Source of the DNA: an uncultured Collinsella sp.
Lineage (GTDB): Bacteria; Actinomycetota; Coriobacteriia; Coriobacteriales; Coriobacteriaceae
Assembly (NCBI GenBank): GCA_958437495.1
Contig: CAUBOH010000041.1
Location: forward strand, 1-7,235
Direction of reading: 5' to 3'
Length of the DNA stretch: 7,235 nucleotides
Every line of letters starts with the position of its first letter. The first letter of the stretch is position 1. The notes below the pieces were generated by a model. The model had not been told where the DNA came from. It saw only the letters and a list, made by a program, of their open reading frames with translations, and made no database searches. The position numbers and the translations under genes were made by a program. Positions 1-4,685 of this stretch are shown piece after piece.

Positions 1-355
1 TGAACTTCTCCTCGATGCGGTTCCAAGCACGCTCGTACTCGGCACGCTTCTTGGACAGGACCAGACGACCGTCCTTGTCCTCCTTCTGGAGAACCAGAGC
101 CTCGATGGGATCACCGAGTGCAACGATGTCTGCAGGGTTAGCGTCCTTGCGGATGGACAGCTCGCGGACCGGGATAACGCCCTCGGACTTGAATCCGATG
201 TCAACGAGCACCTCGTCATACTCGATCTTAACGACAGTGCCGTTAACGAGATCGCCCTCATCAAAGTCGGTAATCGTACCGTCGATGAGGTTGTTCATCT
301 CCTCCTCGTTGACATCGTCAAGAGAGAAAATGGACGAGTTCTGAATCTCACTCAA
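1..355 (-). CDS. rpsA: 30S ribosomal protein S1, N-terminal part (partial)
   Basis: This is the first 118 codons of ribosomal protein S1, which binds mRNA on the 30S subunit and helps start translation; the gene runs off the left edge. The first S1 (OB-fold) repeat starts near residue 33 with EGDLVNGTVVKIEYDEVLVD, followed by IGFKSEGVIPVRELS. The segment VLQKEDKDGRLVLSKKRAEY then begins the linker to the next repeat and is typical of actinobacterial S1. The acidic N-terminal leader (residues 1-32) is also usual for the family. I place the start at the TTG codon at 355-353. On the minus strand AAGGGG (363-368) lies 7 nt upstream, which is good Shine-Dalgarno spacing, and no ATG occurs before the conserved region except Met20. 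A TTG start is plausible but not certain. The family assignment is very secure. Confidence 0.95.
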   Translation of the reverse strand, partial: MSEIQNSSIFSLDDVNEEEMNNLIDGTITDFDEGDLVNGTVVKIEYDEVLVDIGFKSEGVIPVRELSIRKDANPADIVALGDPIEALVLQKEDKDGRLVLSKKRAEYERAWNRIEEKF

Positions 356-670
356 AGGTGGACCCCTTTCGAACTACGGGGCCCCGATTGCTAGGACCTA
401 CAGAAGGGTGCGACAAGCACACAACGTTTAGGAACACTCGGGAGCCGACAGATACTAATGTGACGCTTATGCAATCACGTTCGTATAGGTTACGGGGAAA
501 TGAGTTCGATTTCAAGCGTGAACTGCGATTTTTTACTCGTGTGGAGACTTTTTCGCAATCTTATGAACACTCGTCTCCACAACTTGACGATAACCAGCCA
601 GGCATTTGGCTTTGGGGTAAAGTATCCGGAGCCAACGACTCTAGATCAAATTTACGAGAAAGGTGCCCGC
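356..670. other. Intergenic region between divergent rpsA and HAD gene
   Basis: These 315 bases separate two divergently transcribed genes and should hold both promoters. They are visibly more AT-rich (especially 480-570) than the flanking coding DNA. I see the rpsA Shine-Dalgarno (363-368, minus), a perfect palindrome CGGGGCCCCG (377-386), a 9-bp inverted repeat (540-548/573-581) and the HAD-gene Shine-Dalgarno around 658-665 (plus). TTGACG at 584-589 (plus) is a good -35 hexamer, but no -10 lies at a proper distance. On the minus strand a TATACG hexamer near 483-488 could be a -10 without a good -35. I could not settle either promoter. The open plus-strand frame 500-670 is not considered coding. 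Confidence 0.5.
540..581. repeat. 9-bp inverted repeat TGTGGAGAC / GTCTCCACA
   Basis: Perfect 9-bp arms at 540-548 and 573-581 are separated by 24 bases, with arm centres 33 bp apart (about three helical turns). It lies 90 bp before the HAD gene start and 185 bp upstream of rpsA. It could be a paired operator site or a stem with a long loop. Neither strand has a T-run right after it, so it is not an intrinsic terminator. Function is unknown. Confidence 0.5.
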
Positions 671-1429
671 GTGCTCAAAGCAGTCGTTTTCGATATGGAC
701 GAGACGCTTCTTAGCATCAACCTCAACGCGTTCATCCTTCGCTATTTTAAGGATGTCTCATCGATGCTCGCGGATATCGGGCGCCGTAGCCGCGGTGGCA
801 CGATGGCACGCCTCGGCACCATCTTGGTCGACCTCAACGCCAATCGCCGCAGTGGCACGGACAATCGCACCAATCTTGAGTTTTACCGCACCGAGGTCGA
901 GCGCAGGTGTGGTATCTGCCTCTCCGACCCCATCATCTACGAGGCGTTTACCTACTACGACCGCGAAGTTCTTCCGTACAAGAACGACGATGTCATTAAC
1001 GCCCACGCCATGCCGGGCGCACACGCCGCGCTCCAGGCCGTACAGGACGCAGGACTGCGCTGCGCGCTCTTTACCAACCCCAGCTTTCCCAAGGGGGCCA
1101 TCGAGTGCCGCATGGGTTGGGGCGACCTGGCCGACGCCCCCCTTGAACTCGTGACGCACATGGGCAACGCCACGCGCTGCAAGCCCGATGTCACCTACTA
1201 TCTAGAGCAGCTTCAGGTGATGGGGCTCGAGCCGCACGAGGTCCTTATGGTGGGCAACGATCCCAAACGCGACTTCCCGTCCCCCGATTGCGGCATCCAA
1301 ACCGCCTATGTGGGCCAAGGCAAACCAAGCCGAGCCACCTGGCGAGGAACCATGGAAGATTTCGCCCGCGACTTTAACGCCGTAATCGAAGCCTTCTACG
1401 AACACCAAGTAGCCGACGAACTGTCATAG
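671..1429 (+). CDS. HAD-superfamily hydrolase (probable phosphatase)
   Basis: A 252-residue haloacid dehalogenase-type hydrolase, most likely a soluble phosphatase of unknown substrate. All four HAD motifs are visible. Motif I is FDMDET with nucleophile Asp8 and acid/base Asp10. Motif II is ALFTNPSF with Thr135. Motif III is Lys171 in CKPDV. Motif IV is MVGNDPKRD (Gly195-Asp197, Asp201) for Mg binding. The roughly 100 residues between motifs I and II are mostly helical in character and fit a C1-type cap, which sets substrate choice. I chose the GTG at 671 because GAAAGG (658-663) lies 7 nt upstream and motif I then falls within the first 12 residues, as usual. The frame stays open back to an ATG at 500, but those 57 codons look non-coding. 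The motif IV order GND rather than GDxxxND is a minor variant. The gene stands alone, divergent from rpsA and convergent with cyuA. Family certain, specific function unknown. Confidence 0.88.
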   Translation: MLKAVVFDMDETLLSINLNAFILRYFKDVSSMLADIGRRSRGGTMARLGTILVDLNANRRSGTDNRTNLEFYRTEVERRCGICLSDPIIYEAFTYYDREVLPYKNDDVINAHAMPGAHAALQAVQDAGLRCALFTNPSFPKGAIECRMGWGDLADAPLELVTHMGNATRCKPDVTYYLEQLQVMGLEPHEVLMVGNDPKRDFPSPDCGIQTAYVGQGKPSRATWRGTMEDFARDFNAVIEAFYEHQVADELS

Positions 1430-1476
1430 GACCCCTCGCTCCAAATAAAACAGCGCCGCAGGTTGAGAAAAAATGA

Positions 1477-1500
1477 GGCAAAGGGGATCGTCCCTTTGTC
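1477..1500 (-). terminator. Hairpin with T-tract on minus strand, likely cyuA terminator
   Basis: A 10-bp stem (including two G-U pairs) pairs 1477-1486 with 1491-1500 around a 4-nt loop. Read on the minus strand it is followed, after TCA, by six T residues (about 1468-1473), which fits Rho-independent termination of transcripts coming from cyuA. It lies about 190 bp past the cyuA stop. On the plus strand there is no T-run, so it is unlikely to end the HAD transcript by itself. It may instead be part of an interspersed repeat. Confidence 0.5.
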
Positions 1501-1574
1501 CCATTAGAAAAGGACCGCCGGTAGAACAAAAGTCAGCGAGCGGGTCGCATTTGAGGCAAGGTGCCGTGAAATGA

Positions 1575-1603
1575 AAGGGCGCTGACCTTTCGGTCGCGCC
1601 CTT
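1575..1603 (-). other. GC-rich hairpin with GAAA tetraloop on minus strand
   Basis: AAGGGCGC (1575-1582) pairs with GCGCCCTT (1596-1603), and the inner GACC (1584-1587) pairs with GGTC (1592-1595), leaving one bulged base. On the minus strand the loop is GAAA, a stable GNRA tetraloop, and the stem is followed by TCATTTC. This makes it a possible weak terminator or 3' stability element downstream of cyuA. It is the second of three hairpins in this gap. Confidence 0.45.
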
Positions 1604-1652
1604 GAAATTGAACGGCAGATTGTCCAAATGCGGCCCGCGCAGCGTCGACTGG

Positions 1653-1676
1653 TCCGCCGTTCGGCAGAACGGCGGA
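1653..1676 (-). other. Perfect 10-bp hairpin just after the cyuA stop
   Basis: TCCGCCGTTC (1653-1662) and GAACGGCGGA (1667-1676) pair perfectly around a 4-nt loop, starting 10 bases past the cyuA stop codon. No T-tract follows on either strand, so this is more likely a 3' mRNA stability structure or repeat unit than a terminator. Confidence 0.45.
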
Positions 1677-1685
1677 ACCAATAAA

Positions 1686-3005
1686 CTAACAAACTCGAGT
1701 CTTGCCGATCATGATGTTGAGGATCTCGACGTCGGTATCTTTCATACCCACACGGCCAACATAGCCCATGCTGGCGATTGTCTGCTCAACGGTATCCTGG
1801 ATTAGGCCCTCGCCGGCACGGAAGCCACGGCCCTGCATGGCCATATCGTGGCCCAGAATCGCCGCATCAACGGCTGCGGAAATCTTGGCGGCACAGCTCG
1901 CCTTGGCGCCGTCGCACACGATGCCGCCCACGTTGCCAAGCGTATTCGAGACCGTCGCGCCAATCTGCTCGCGCGTGCCACCGCACAGCCAGGTAATCGC
2001 AGCACCGGCGCCGCACGCGGCGCAAATAGCGCCGCAAAATGCCGAGAGCGCACCAATATAGCTCTTGATATGCACGGCGATAAGATCGGACAGCATCACG
2101 GCGCGCACCAGGCGCTCGTGGTCGCAGCGCAAATACTCGGCATACTCCATGACGGGCAATGCGCAGGTAATGCCCTGATTGCCCGAGCCGCACACAATGG
2201 CGACCGGCAGCGCGCAGCCGTTCATGCGGGCGTCGGAACCGGCAGCCGCACGGGCACGGGCACGGCAGGCGACGTCATCGGCACGAGCACCCAATAGCGT
2301 ACGACCCACCTCGGCGCCCCAAGCGTGCGCAAGGCCCTCGGCACTGATCGCGCCATTCAGCTCAATCTGACGCTCAACGGCAGCGCGGGCGTCCTCAATG
2401 TCGCCGTCCTCGATAAAGTCGATGATGGACTCAATCGACATGGGCGTGTCGGCCTTATCCGCCGCCCGCTCAGCCACGACGCGCTCAGCGCAGGCGGCGC
2501 ACTCCCCCGCCGACTTGCCGCACACCGGAATACCGTCGAGCGTATGGCACGTGACATTAGTGTGGTGGTCGGTAATCTCGACGACCGCGATATGGCCCCC
2601 GGCTATGGCAGTCACCTTGATGTAGAGGTTGGGCACGCCCTCGACAAGCGACACATCGCAGTAGCCGGCGTCGGCGAGGAGCTCGACCACGCGAGCACGG
2701 TCTTCATCGTTAACGCTCTCGAGCACCTCGAGCGCGCTCTTGGCGTCGCCGCCCACGGCACCCAGCACGGCCGCAGCCTCAATACCGTGCATACCGCCCG
2801 AGTTGGGCACGGTCACGCTCTTGACGTTCTTGATGATGTTGCCCGAGCAGGCAACGTCCATATGATCGGGTTCGCAACCGAGTGTCTGGCTCGCCAGCGC
2901 CGCTGCATAGGCAACGGCAATAGGCTCGGTGCAGCCGAGCGCACAAACAAGCTCGCGGTTCAAGACATCGCAAAACGCGGCATCGCGAATAGAATCGGTA
3001 GGCAT
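1686..3005 (-). CDS. cyuA: L-cysteine desulfidase (CyuA / UPF0597 family)
   Basis: A 439-residue iron-sulfur enzyme expected to split L-cysteine into pyruvate, ammonia and sulfide in the cytoplasm. It belongs to the CyuA/YhaM (UPF0597) family, related to the serine dehydratase alpha chain. Family blocks in order: ALGCTEPIA at 22-30 with Cys25, NIIKNVKSVTVPNSGGMHG at 56-74, GSGNQGITC at 273-281, a cysteine-rich stretch at 324-331 (Cys324, Cys328, Cys331), and GGIVCDGAKASC at 360-371. Cys25 and cysteines among the later blocks are expected to hold the [4Fe-4S] cluster. The ATG at 3005 is preceded by AGGAG on the minus strand, 6 nt upstream. The frame stays open to 3110, but those codons lie over the promoter and lack a ribosome site. 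The protein carries 22 cysteines including the last residue, which is unusually many. It is a single gene, divergent from rpiB. A serine dehydratase role is a less likely alternative. Confidence 0.86.
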   Translation of the reverse strand: MPTDSIRDAAFCDVLNRELVCALGCTEPIAVAYAAALASQTLGCEPDHMDVACSGNIIKNVKSVTVPNSGGMHGIEAAAVLGAVGGDAKSALEVLESVNDEDRARVVELLADAGYCDVSLVEGVPNLYIKVTAIAGGHIAVVEITDHHTNVTCHTLDGIPVCGKSAGECAACAERVVAERAADKADTPMSIESIIDFIEDGDIEDARAAVERQIELNGAISAEGLAHAWGAEVGRTLLGARADDVACRARARAAAGSDARMNGCALPVAIVCGSGNQGITCALPVMEYAEYLRCDHERLVRAVMLSDLIAVHIKSYIGALSAFCGAICAACGAGAAITWLCGGTREQIGATVSNTLGNVGGIVCDGAKASCAAKISAAVDAAILGHDMAMQGRGFRAGEGLIQDTVEQTIASMGYVGRVGMKDTDVEILNIMIGKTRVC

Positions 3006-3041
3006 AGGTATCTCCTGCTTACATAACGAACTGGACTCTCG

Positions 3042-3071
3042 ATAATAATTAGCTCTTTTATTTGATAACAA
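3042..3071 (-). promoter_or_regulatory. Candidate cyuA promoter with overlapping dyad
   Basis: On the minus strand TTGTTA (3066-3071) and TATTAT (3042-3047) are separated by 18 bases. They match the -35 consensus at 4 of 6 and the -10 consensus at 5 of 6 positions. The expected transcript start lies about 30 nt before the cyuA ATG, leaving room for its ribosome site. The dyad TTTGAT-N8-ATCAAA (3061-3080) covers the -35 box and is a natural place for a repressor or activator. The hexamers are seen; promoter activity is inferred. Confidence 0.5.
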
Positions 3072-3143
3072 TGCATCAAAAACCGCAACCATGGTTCCGA
3101 CGGACGGCATTCAAGCGCAATCTGACGGCATTAATTCATGAGA

Positions 3144-3156
3144 AGCAAGTCTTGCT
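3144..3156. promoter_or_regulatory. Palindrome AGCAAG-T-CTTGCT, possible operator
   Basis: A perfect 13-bp palindrome with one central base, followed immediately by GCATGC (3157-3162). It lies midway between the divergent cyuA and rpiB genes, about 100 bp upstream of the predicted cyuA transcript start and 15 bp before the rpiB -35-like box. It could bind a dimeric regulator of either gene. No regulator gene is nearby to support a name. Confidence 0.35.
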
Positions 3157-3158
3157 GC

Positions 3159-3245
3159 ATGCTAAAGCGTTTGACCAAAAAACGCCCGAGTGTTTACGCA
3201 AAAGTCGCGCTATCATGCAGTCGAACGCGGTAAAACCTTTAGCAT
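3159..3245. repeat. 9-bp inverted repeat flanking the rpiB promoter region
   Basis: ATGCTAAAG (3159-3167) and CTTTAGCAT (3237-3245) are exact reverse complements, 69 bases apart. They bracket the rpiB promoter-like sequence and end 31 bases before its ATG. The arms are too far apart for a useful RNA hairpin, and the left arm probably lies upstream of the transcript start. Paired protein-binding sites are therefore the better guess. Confidence 0.4.
3171..3198 (+). promoter_or_regulatory. Weak candidate rpiB promoter
   Basis: TTGACC (3171-3176) is a good -35 box. TTTACG (3193-3198), 16 bases on, is a poor -10. TATCAT (3211-3216) is a better -10 but has no -35 at the right distance. A dyad GCGTTT-N7-AAACGC (3167-3172/3180-3185) overlaps the -35 box. 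The transcript start cannot be fixed from sequence alone. Confidence 0.3.
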
Positions 3246-3276
3246 TTGAGCCGCACAGACCAGAGAGGAACCATCC

Positions 3277-3744
3277 ATGAAGATCGGTATCGGTAACGAC
3301 CACGCCGCCGTCGAGCTCAAGAACATCATTTCCGAGCACCTGAAGGAGCGCGGCTACGAGGTCGTGAACTTTGGAACCGACACCTCCGAGAGCTTTGATT
3401 ACCCCATTGCCGGCTACAAGGTGGGTAAGGCCGTTGCCAACGGTGACGTCGACCTGGGTATCCTGATCTGCGGTACCGGCGTCGGCATCAGCCTAGCCGC
3501 CAACAAGGTCGAGGGCGTTCGCGCCGTCGTGTGCTCCGAGCCCTTCAGCGCCAAGCTCTCGCGCATGCACAACAACACCAATGTGCTCGCCTTTGGCGCC
3601 CGCGTCGTGGGCTCCGAGCTCGCCAAGATGATTGTCGACGAGTGGCTCGACGCCGAGTTTGAGGGCGGCCGCCACGAGCGTCGCGTCAATCTCCTCAACG
3701 AGATCGACCACACGCGCGGCCTTAAGATCGTCGACGAAGCCTAA
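3277..3744 (+). CDS. rpiB: Ribose-5-phosphate isomerase B
   Basis: A 155-residue RpiB/LacAB-family isomerase that interconverts ribose 5-phosphate and ribulose 5-phosphate in the pentose phosphate pathway. The start carries the substrate-binding Asp8-His9 of the family (GIGNDHAAVELK), and DYP follows at 41-43. The catalytic Cys65 sits in ICGTGVGISLAANK with the anion-binding GTG loop. His98-Asn99-Asn100 and Arg109 lie in MHNNTNVLAFGARVVG, and phosphate-binding arginines are in GGRHERR near 130-136. Length is normal (about 150). The ATG has GAGAGG about 8 nt upstream. LacA and LacB are close relatives, but they occur as paired subunits in a tagatose operon, which is absent here, so RpiB is preferred. 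It is a single gene with its own strong terminator. Confidence 0.93.
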   Translation: MKIGIGNDHAAVELKNIISEHLKERGYEVVNFGTDTSESFDYPIAGYKVGKAVANGDVDLGILICGTGVGISLAANKVEGVRAVVCSEPFSAKLSRMHNNTNVLAFGARVVGSELAKMIVDEWLDAEFEGGRHERRVNLLNEIDHTRGLKIVDEA

Positions 3745-3770
3745 ACCACTCAGCGCCACAAGCTAACAGC

Positions 3771-3815
3771 AGGGGCCCGCTCGGAACACATGTCCGAGCG
3801 GGCCCCTTTGTAGAT
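3771..3815 (+). terminator. Rho-independent terminator of rpiB
   Basis: A 15-bp perfect stem pairs 3771-3785 with 3793-3807 around a 7-nt loop, starting 26 bases after the rpiB stop. The plus strand then reads TTTGTAGATTTT. Stem strength makes this a confident terminator even though the T-tract is interrupted. Confidence 0.85.
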
Positions 3816-3820
3816 TTTGG

Positions 3821-3858
3821 AATAAAAAGGGCGCTGCGGATGGAGTTCCGCGGCGCCC
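3821..3858 (-). terminator. Rho-independent terminator of ndk
   Basis: A GC-rich stem pairs 3829-3840 with 3847-3858 (12 pairs including one T-G wobble) around a 6-nt loop. Read on the minus strand it is followed directly by TTTTTATT. It lies about 40 bases past the ndk stop and back-to-back with the rpiB terminator, so the convergent genes are insulated from each other. Confidence 0.9.
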
Positions 3859-3872
3859 AAGCCACACGCTAA

Positions 3873-3894
3873 CAGCTTTAAGGAGTCAAAGCTG
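3873..3894 (-). other. Small hairpin next to the ndk stop codon
   Basis: CAGCTTT (3873-3879) pairs with AAAGCTG (3888-3894) around an 8-nt loop, directly downstream of the ndk stop. It is too weak and lacks the T-tract of a terminator. It may be a minor 3' end structure. Confidence 0.3.
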
Positions 3895-3896
3895 GT

Positions 3897-4301
3897 TTAG
3901 CCAAAGAAACGCTTGATCTCGATCTCGGCGTTCTCCAGGCAGTCGGAGCCGTGGATCACGTTAGCGTTAACATCGACAGCGAAGTCGCCGCGAATGGTGC
4001 CGGGGGCAGCCTCAAGCGGGTTGGTAGCGCCCATGAGGGTACGCATCTTGGAGACAGCGGAGAGACCGGAAACGACCATCTTGACGACCGGACCGCTCGT
4101 CATAAAGTCACACAGACCGCCAAAGAAGGGCTTGTCGGCCAGATGGGCGTAGTGCTCCTGGACGGTAGCACGATCGAGCGTGGTCATCTCCATGCGCTCG
4201 ATGACAAGGCCGCTGCGCTCAATGCGAGCAACGATCTCGCCGATCTTGCGATCGCGCACAGCGTCGGGCTTAATCATGATGAAGGTCTTCTCGATAGCCA
4301 T
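3897..4301 (-). CDS. ndk: Nucleoside diphosphate kinase
   Basis: A 134-residue cytoplasmic enzyme that moves the gamma phosphate from ATP to other NDPs through a phospho-histidine. KPDAV (11-15), Tyr51, the nucleotide-binding run MGATNPLEAAPGTIRGDFAV (90-109) and the active-site block NANVIHGSD (112-120) with His118 are all present and in order. The length is slightly below the usual 135-150. The ATG at 4301 has GAAAGG 7 nt upstream; the frame continues to an ATG at 4343, but that would add 14 unmatched residues. The residue after HGSD is Cys121 where the family normally has Ser (or Gly/Ala), a departure from the usual signature. It is a single gene between its own promoter region and a strong terminator. 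Confidence 0.95.
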   Translation of the reverse strand: MAIEKTFIMIKPDAVRDRKIGEIVARIERSGLVIERMEMTTLDRATVQEHYAHLADKPFFGGLCDFMTSGPVVKMVVSGLSAVSKMRTLMGATNPLEAAPGTIRGDFAVDVNANVIHGSDCLENAEIEIKRFFG

Positions 4302-4364
4302 AAGGTAGCCTTTCAAGTAGGTTCGCGCGTGCCCAAGTCCCATTCCGGCACCCGCCTGGACTGC

Positions 4365-4393
4365 ATCGTAACAGAGTTCTAGCTGCAGTTAAA
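4365..4393 (-). promoter_or_regulatory. Weak candidate ndk promoter
   Basis: On the minus strand TTTAAC (4388-4393) and TACGAT (4365-4370) are 17 bases apart, leaving a leader of roughly 55-60 nt before ndk. Both hexamers are imperfect (3 of 6 and 4 of 6). Position and spacing are the main support. Confidence 0.3.
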
Positions 4394-4403
4394 CAAAAAG
4401 CCG

Positions 4404-4433
4404 TTTATTGAAGCGTTATTATTTATTGAAGCG
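4404..4433. repeat. 12-bp direct repeat TTTATTGAAGCG
   Basis: Two exact copies at 4404-4415 and 4422-4433 are separated by TTATTA, giving an 18-bp period. They lie just upstream of the candidate ndk -35 box in an AT-rich island within GC-rich DNA. Tandem half-sites with this layout suit a regulator binding in direct orientation. The regulator is unknown. Confidence 0.55.
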
Positions 4434-4507
4434 CTCTATATGTGTCACTTCTGTTCCGAAGCCCGACTAGAGTACCATCCGCCCCACTTTCAACTGCAAC
4501 GAACAGA

Positions 4508-4530
4508 ACGGGCGGTCGATTGTCGCCCGT
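4508..4530. other. Hairpin of unknown role
   Basis: ACGGGCG (4508-4514) pairs with CGCCCGT (4524-4530), plus one possible G-T pair inside. On the minus strand it is followed by TCTGTTCGTT, only modestly T-rich. It could be a back-up argH terminator or part of an upstream leader of ndk. Confidence 0.3.
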
Positions 4531-4598
4531 GAACGCACCCCCTTCACAACCTGCGCAAATGTCCTACAGAAGTTCTCGACAAGCCCCTCCCCCATAGC

Positions 4599-4635
4599 AA
4601 CAAAATACGGACGCCCACATCAGCAGACGTCCGTA
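4599..4635 (-). terminator. Probable argH terminator
   Basis: TACGGACG pairs with CGTCCGTA (4606-4613/4628-4635) around a 14-nt loop. The minus strand continues with TTTTGTTG, about 50-80 bases past the argH stop. The stem is perfect but short and the loop is long, so efficiency may be moderate. Confidence 0.65.
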
Positions 4636-4685
4636 AAGCAAAAACGATTTGCCAATACATGGCCAAAACGGCTTCAGCCAAACCT

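Larger units (their letters stand above)
4302..4685. other. Intergenic region between argH and ndk
   Basis: These 384 bases separate two minus-strand genes. From the argH side they hold the argH terminator (4601-4635), a 7-8 bp hairpin (4508-4530), a 12-bp tandem repeat in an AT-rich patch (4404-4433), a weak ndk promoter (4365-4393) and the ndk ribosome site (about 4309-4314). A 42-codon minus-strand open frame (4467-4595) has no ribosome site and is not called. Confidence 0.5.

Noticed and set aside
1424..1681. 85-codon minus-strand open frame between the HAD gene and cyuA
   Set aside because: It runs straight through all three hairpins, has no ribosome site and overlaps the HAD stop. Its Cys and Phe content reflects the local sequence rather than a protein.
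1848..3026. Plus-strand open frames of 149 and 233 codons opposite cyuA
   Set aside because: They mirror cyuA codon structure, lack ribosome sites and show no recognisable protein.
3006..3110. Upstream extension of cyuA to the ATG at 3110
   Set aside because: The added 35 codons overlie the -10/-35 boxes and lack a ribosome site, while the ATG at 3005 has AGGAG at 6 nt.
4467..4595. 42-codon minus-strand frame between argH and ndk
   Set aside because: No Shine-Dalgarno before its ATG, and it crosses the hairpin at 4508-4530.
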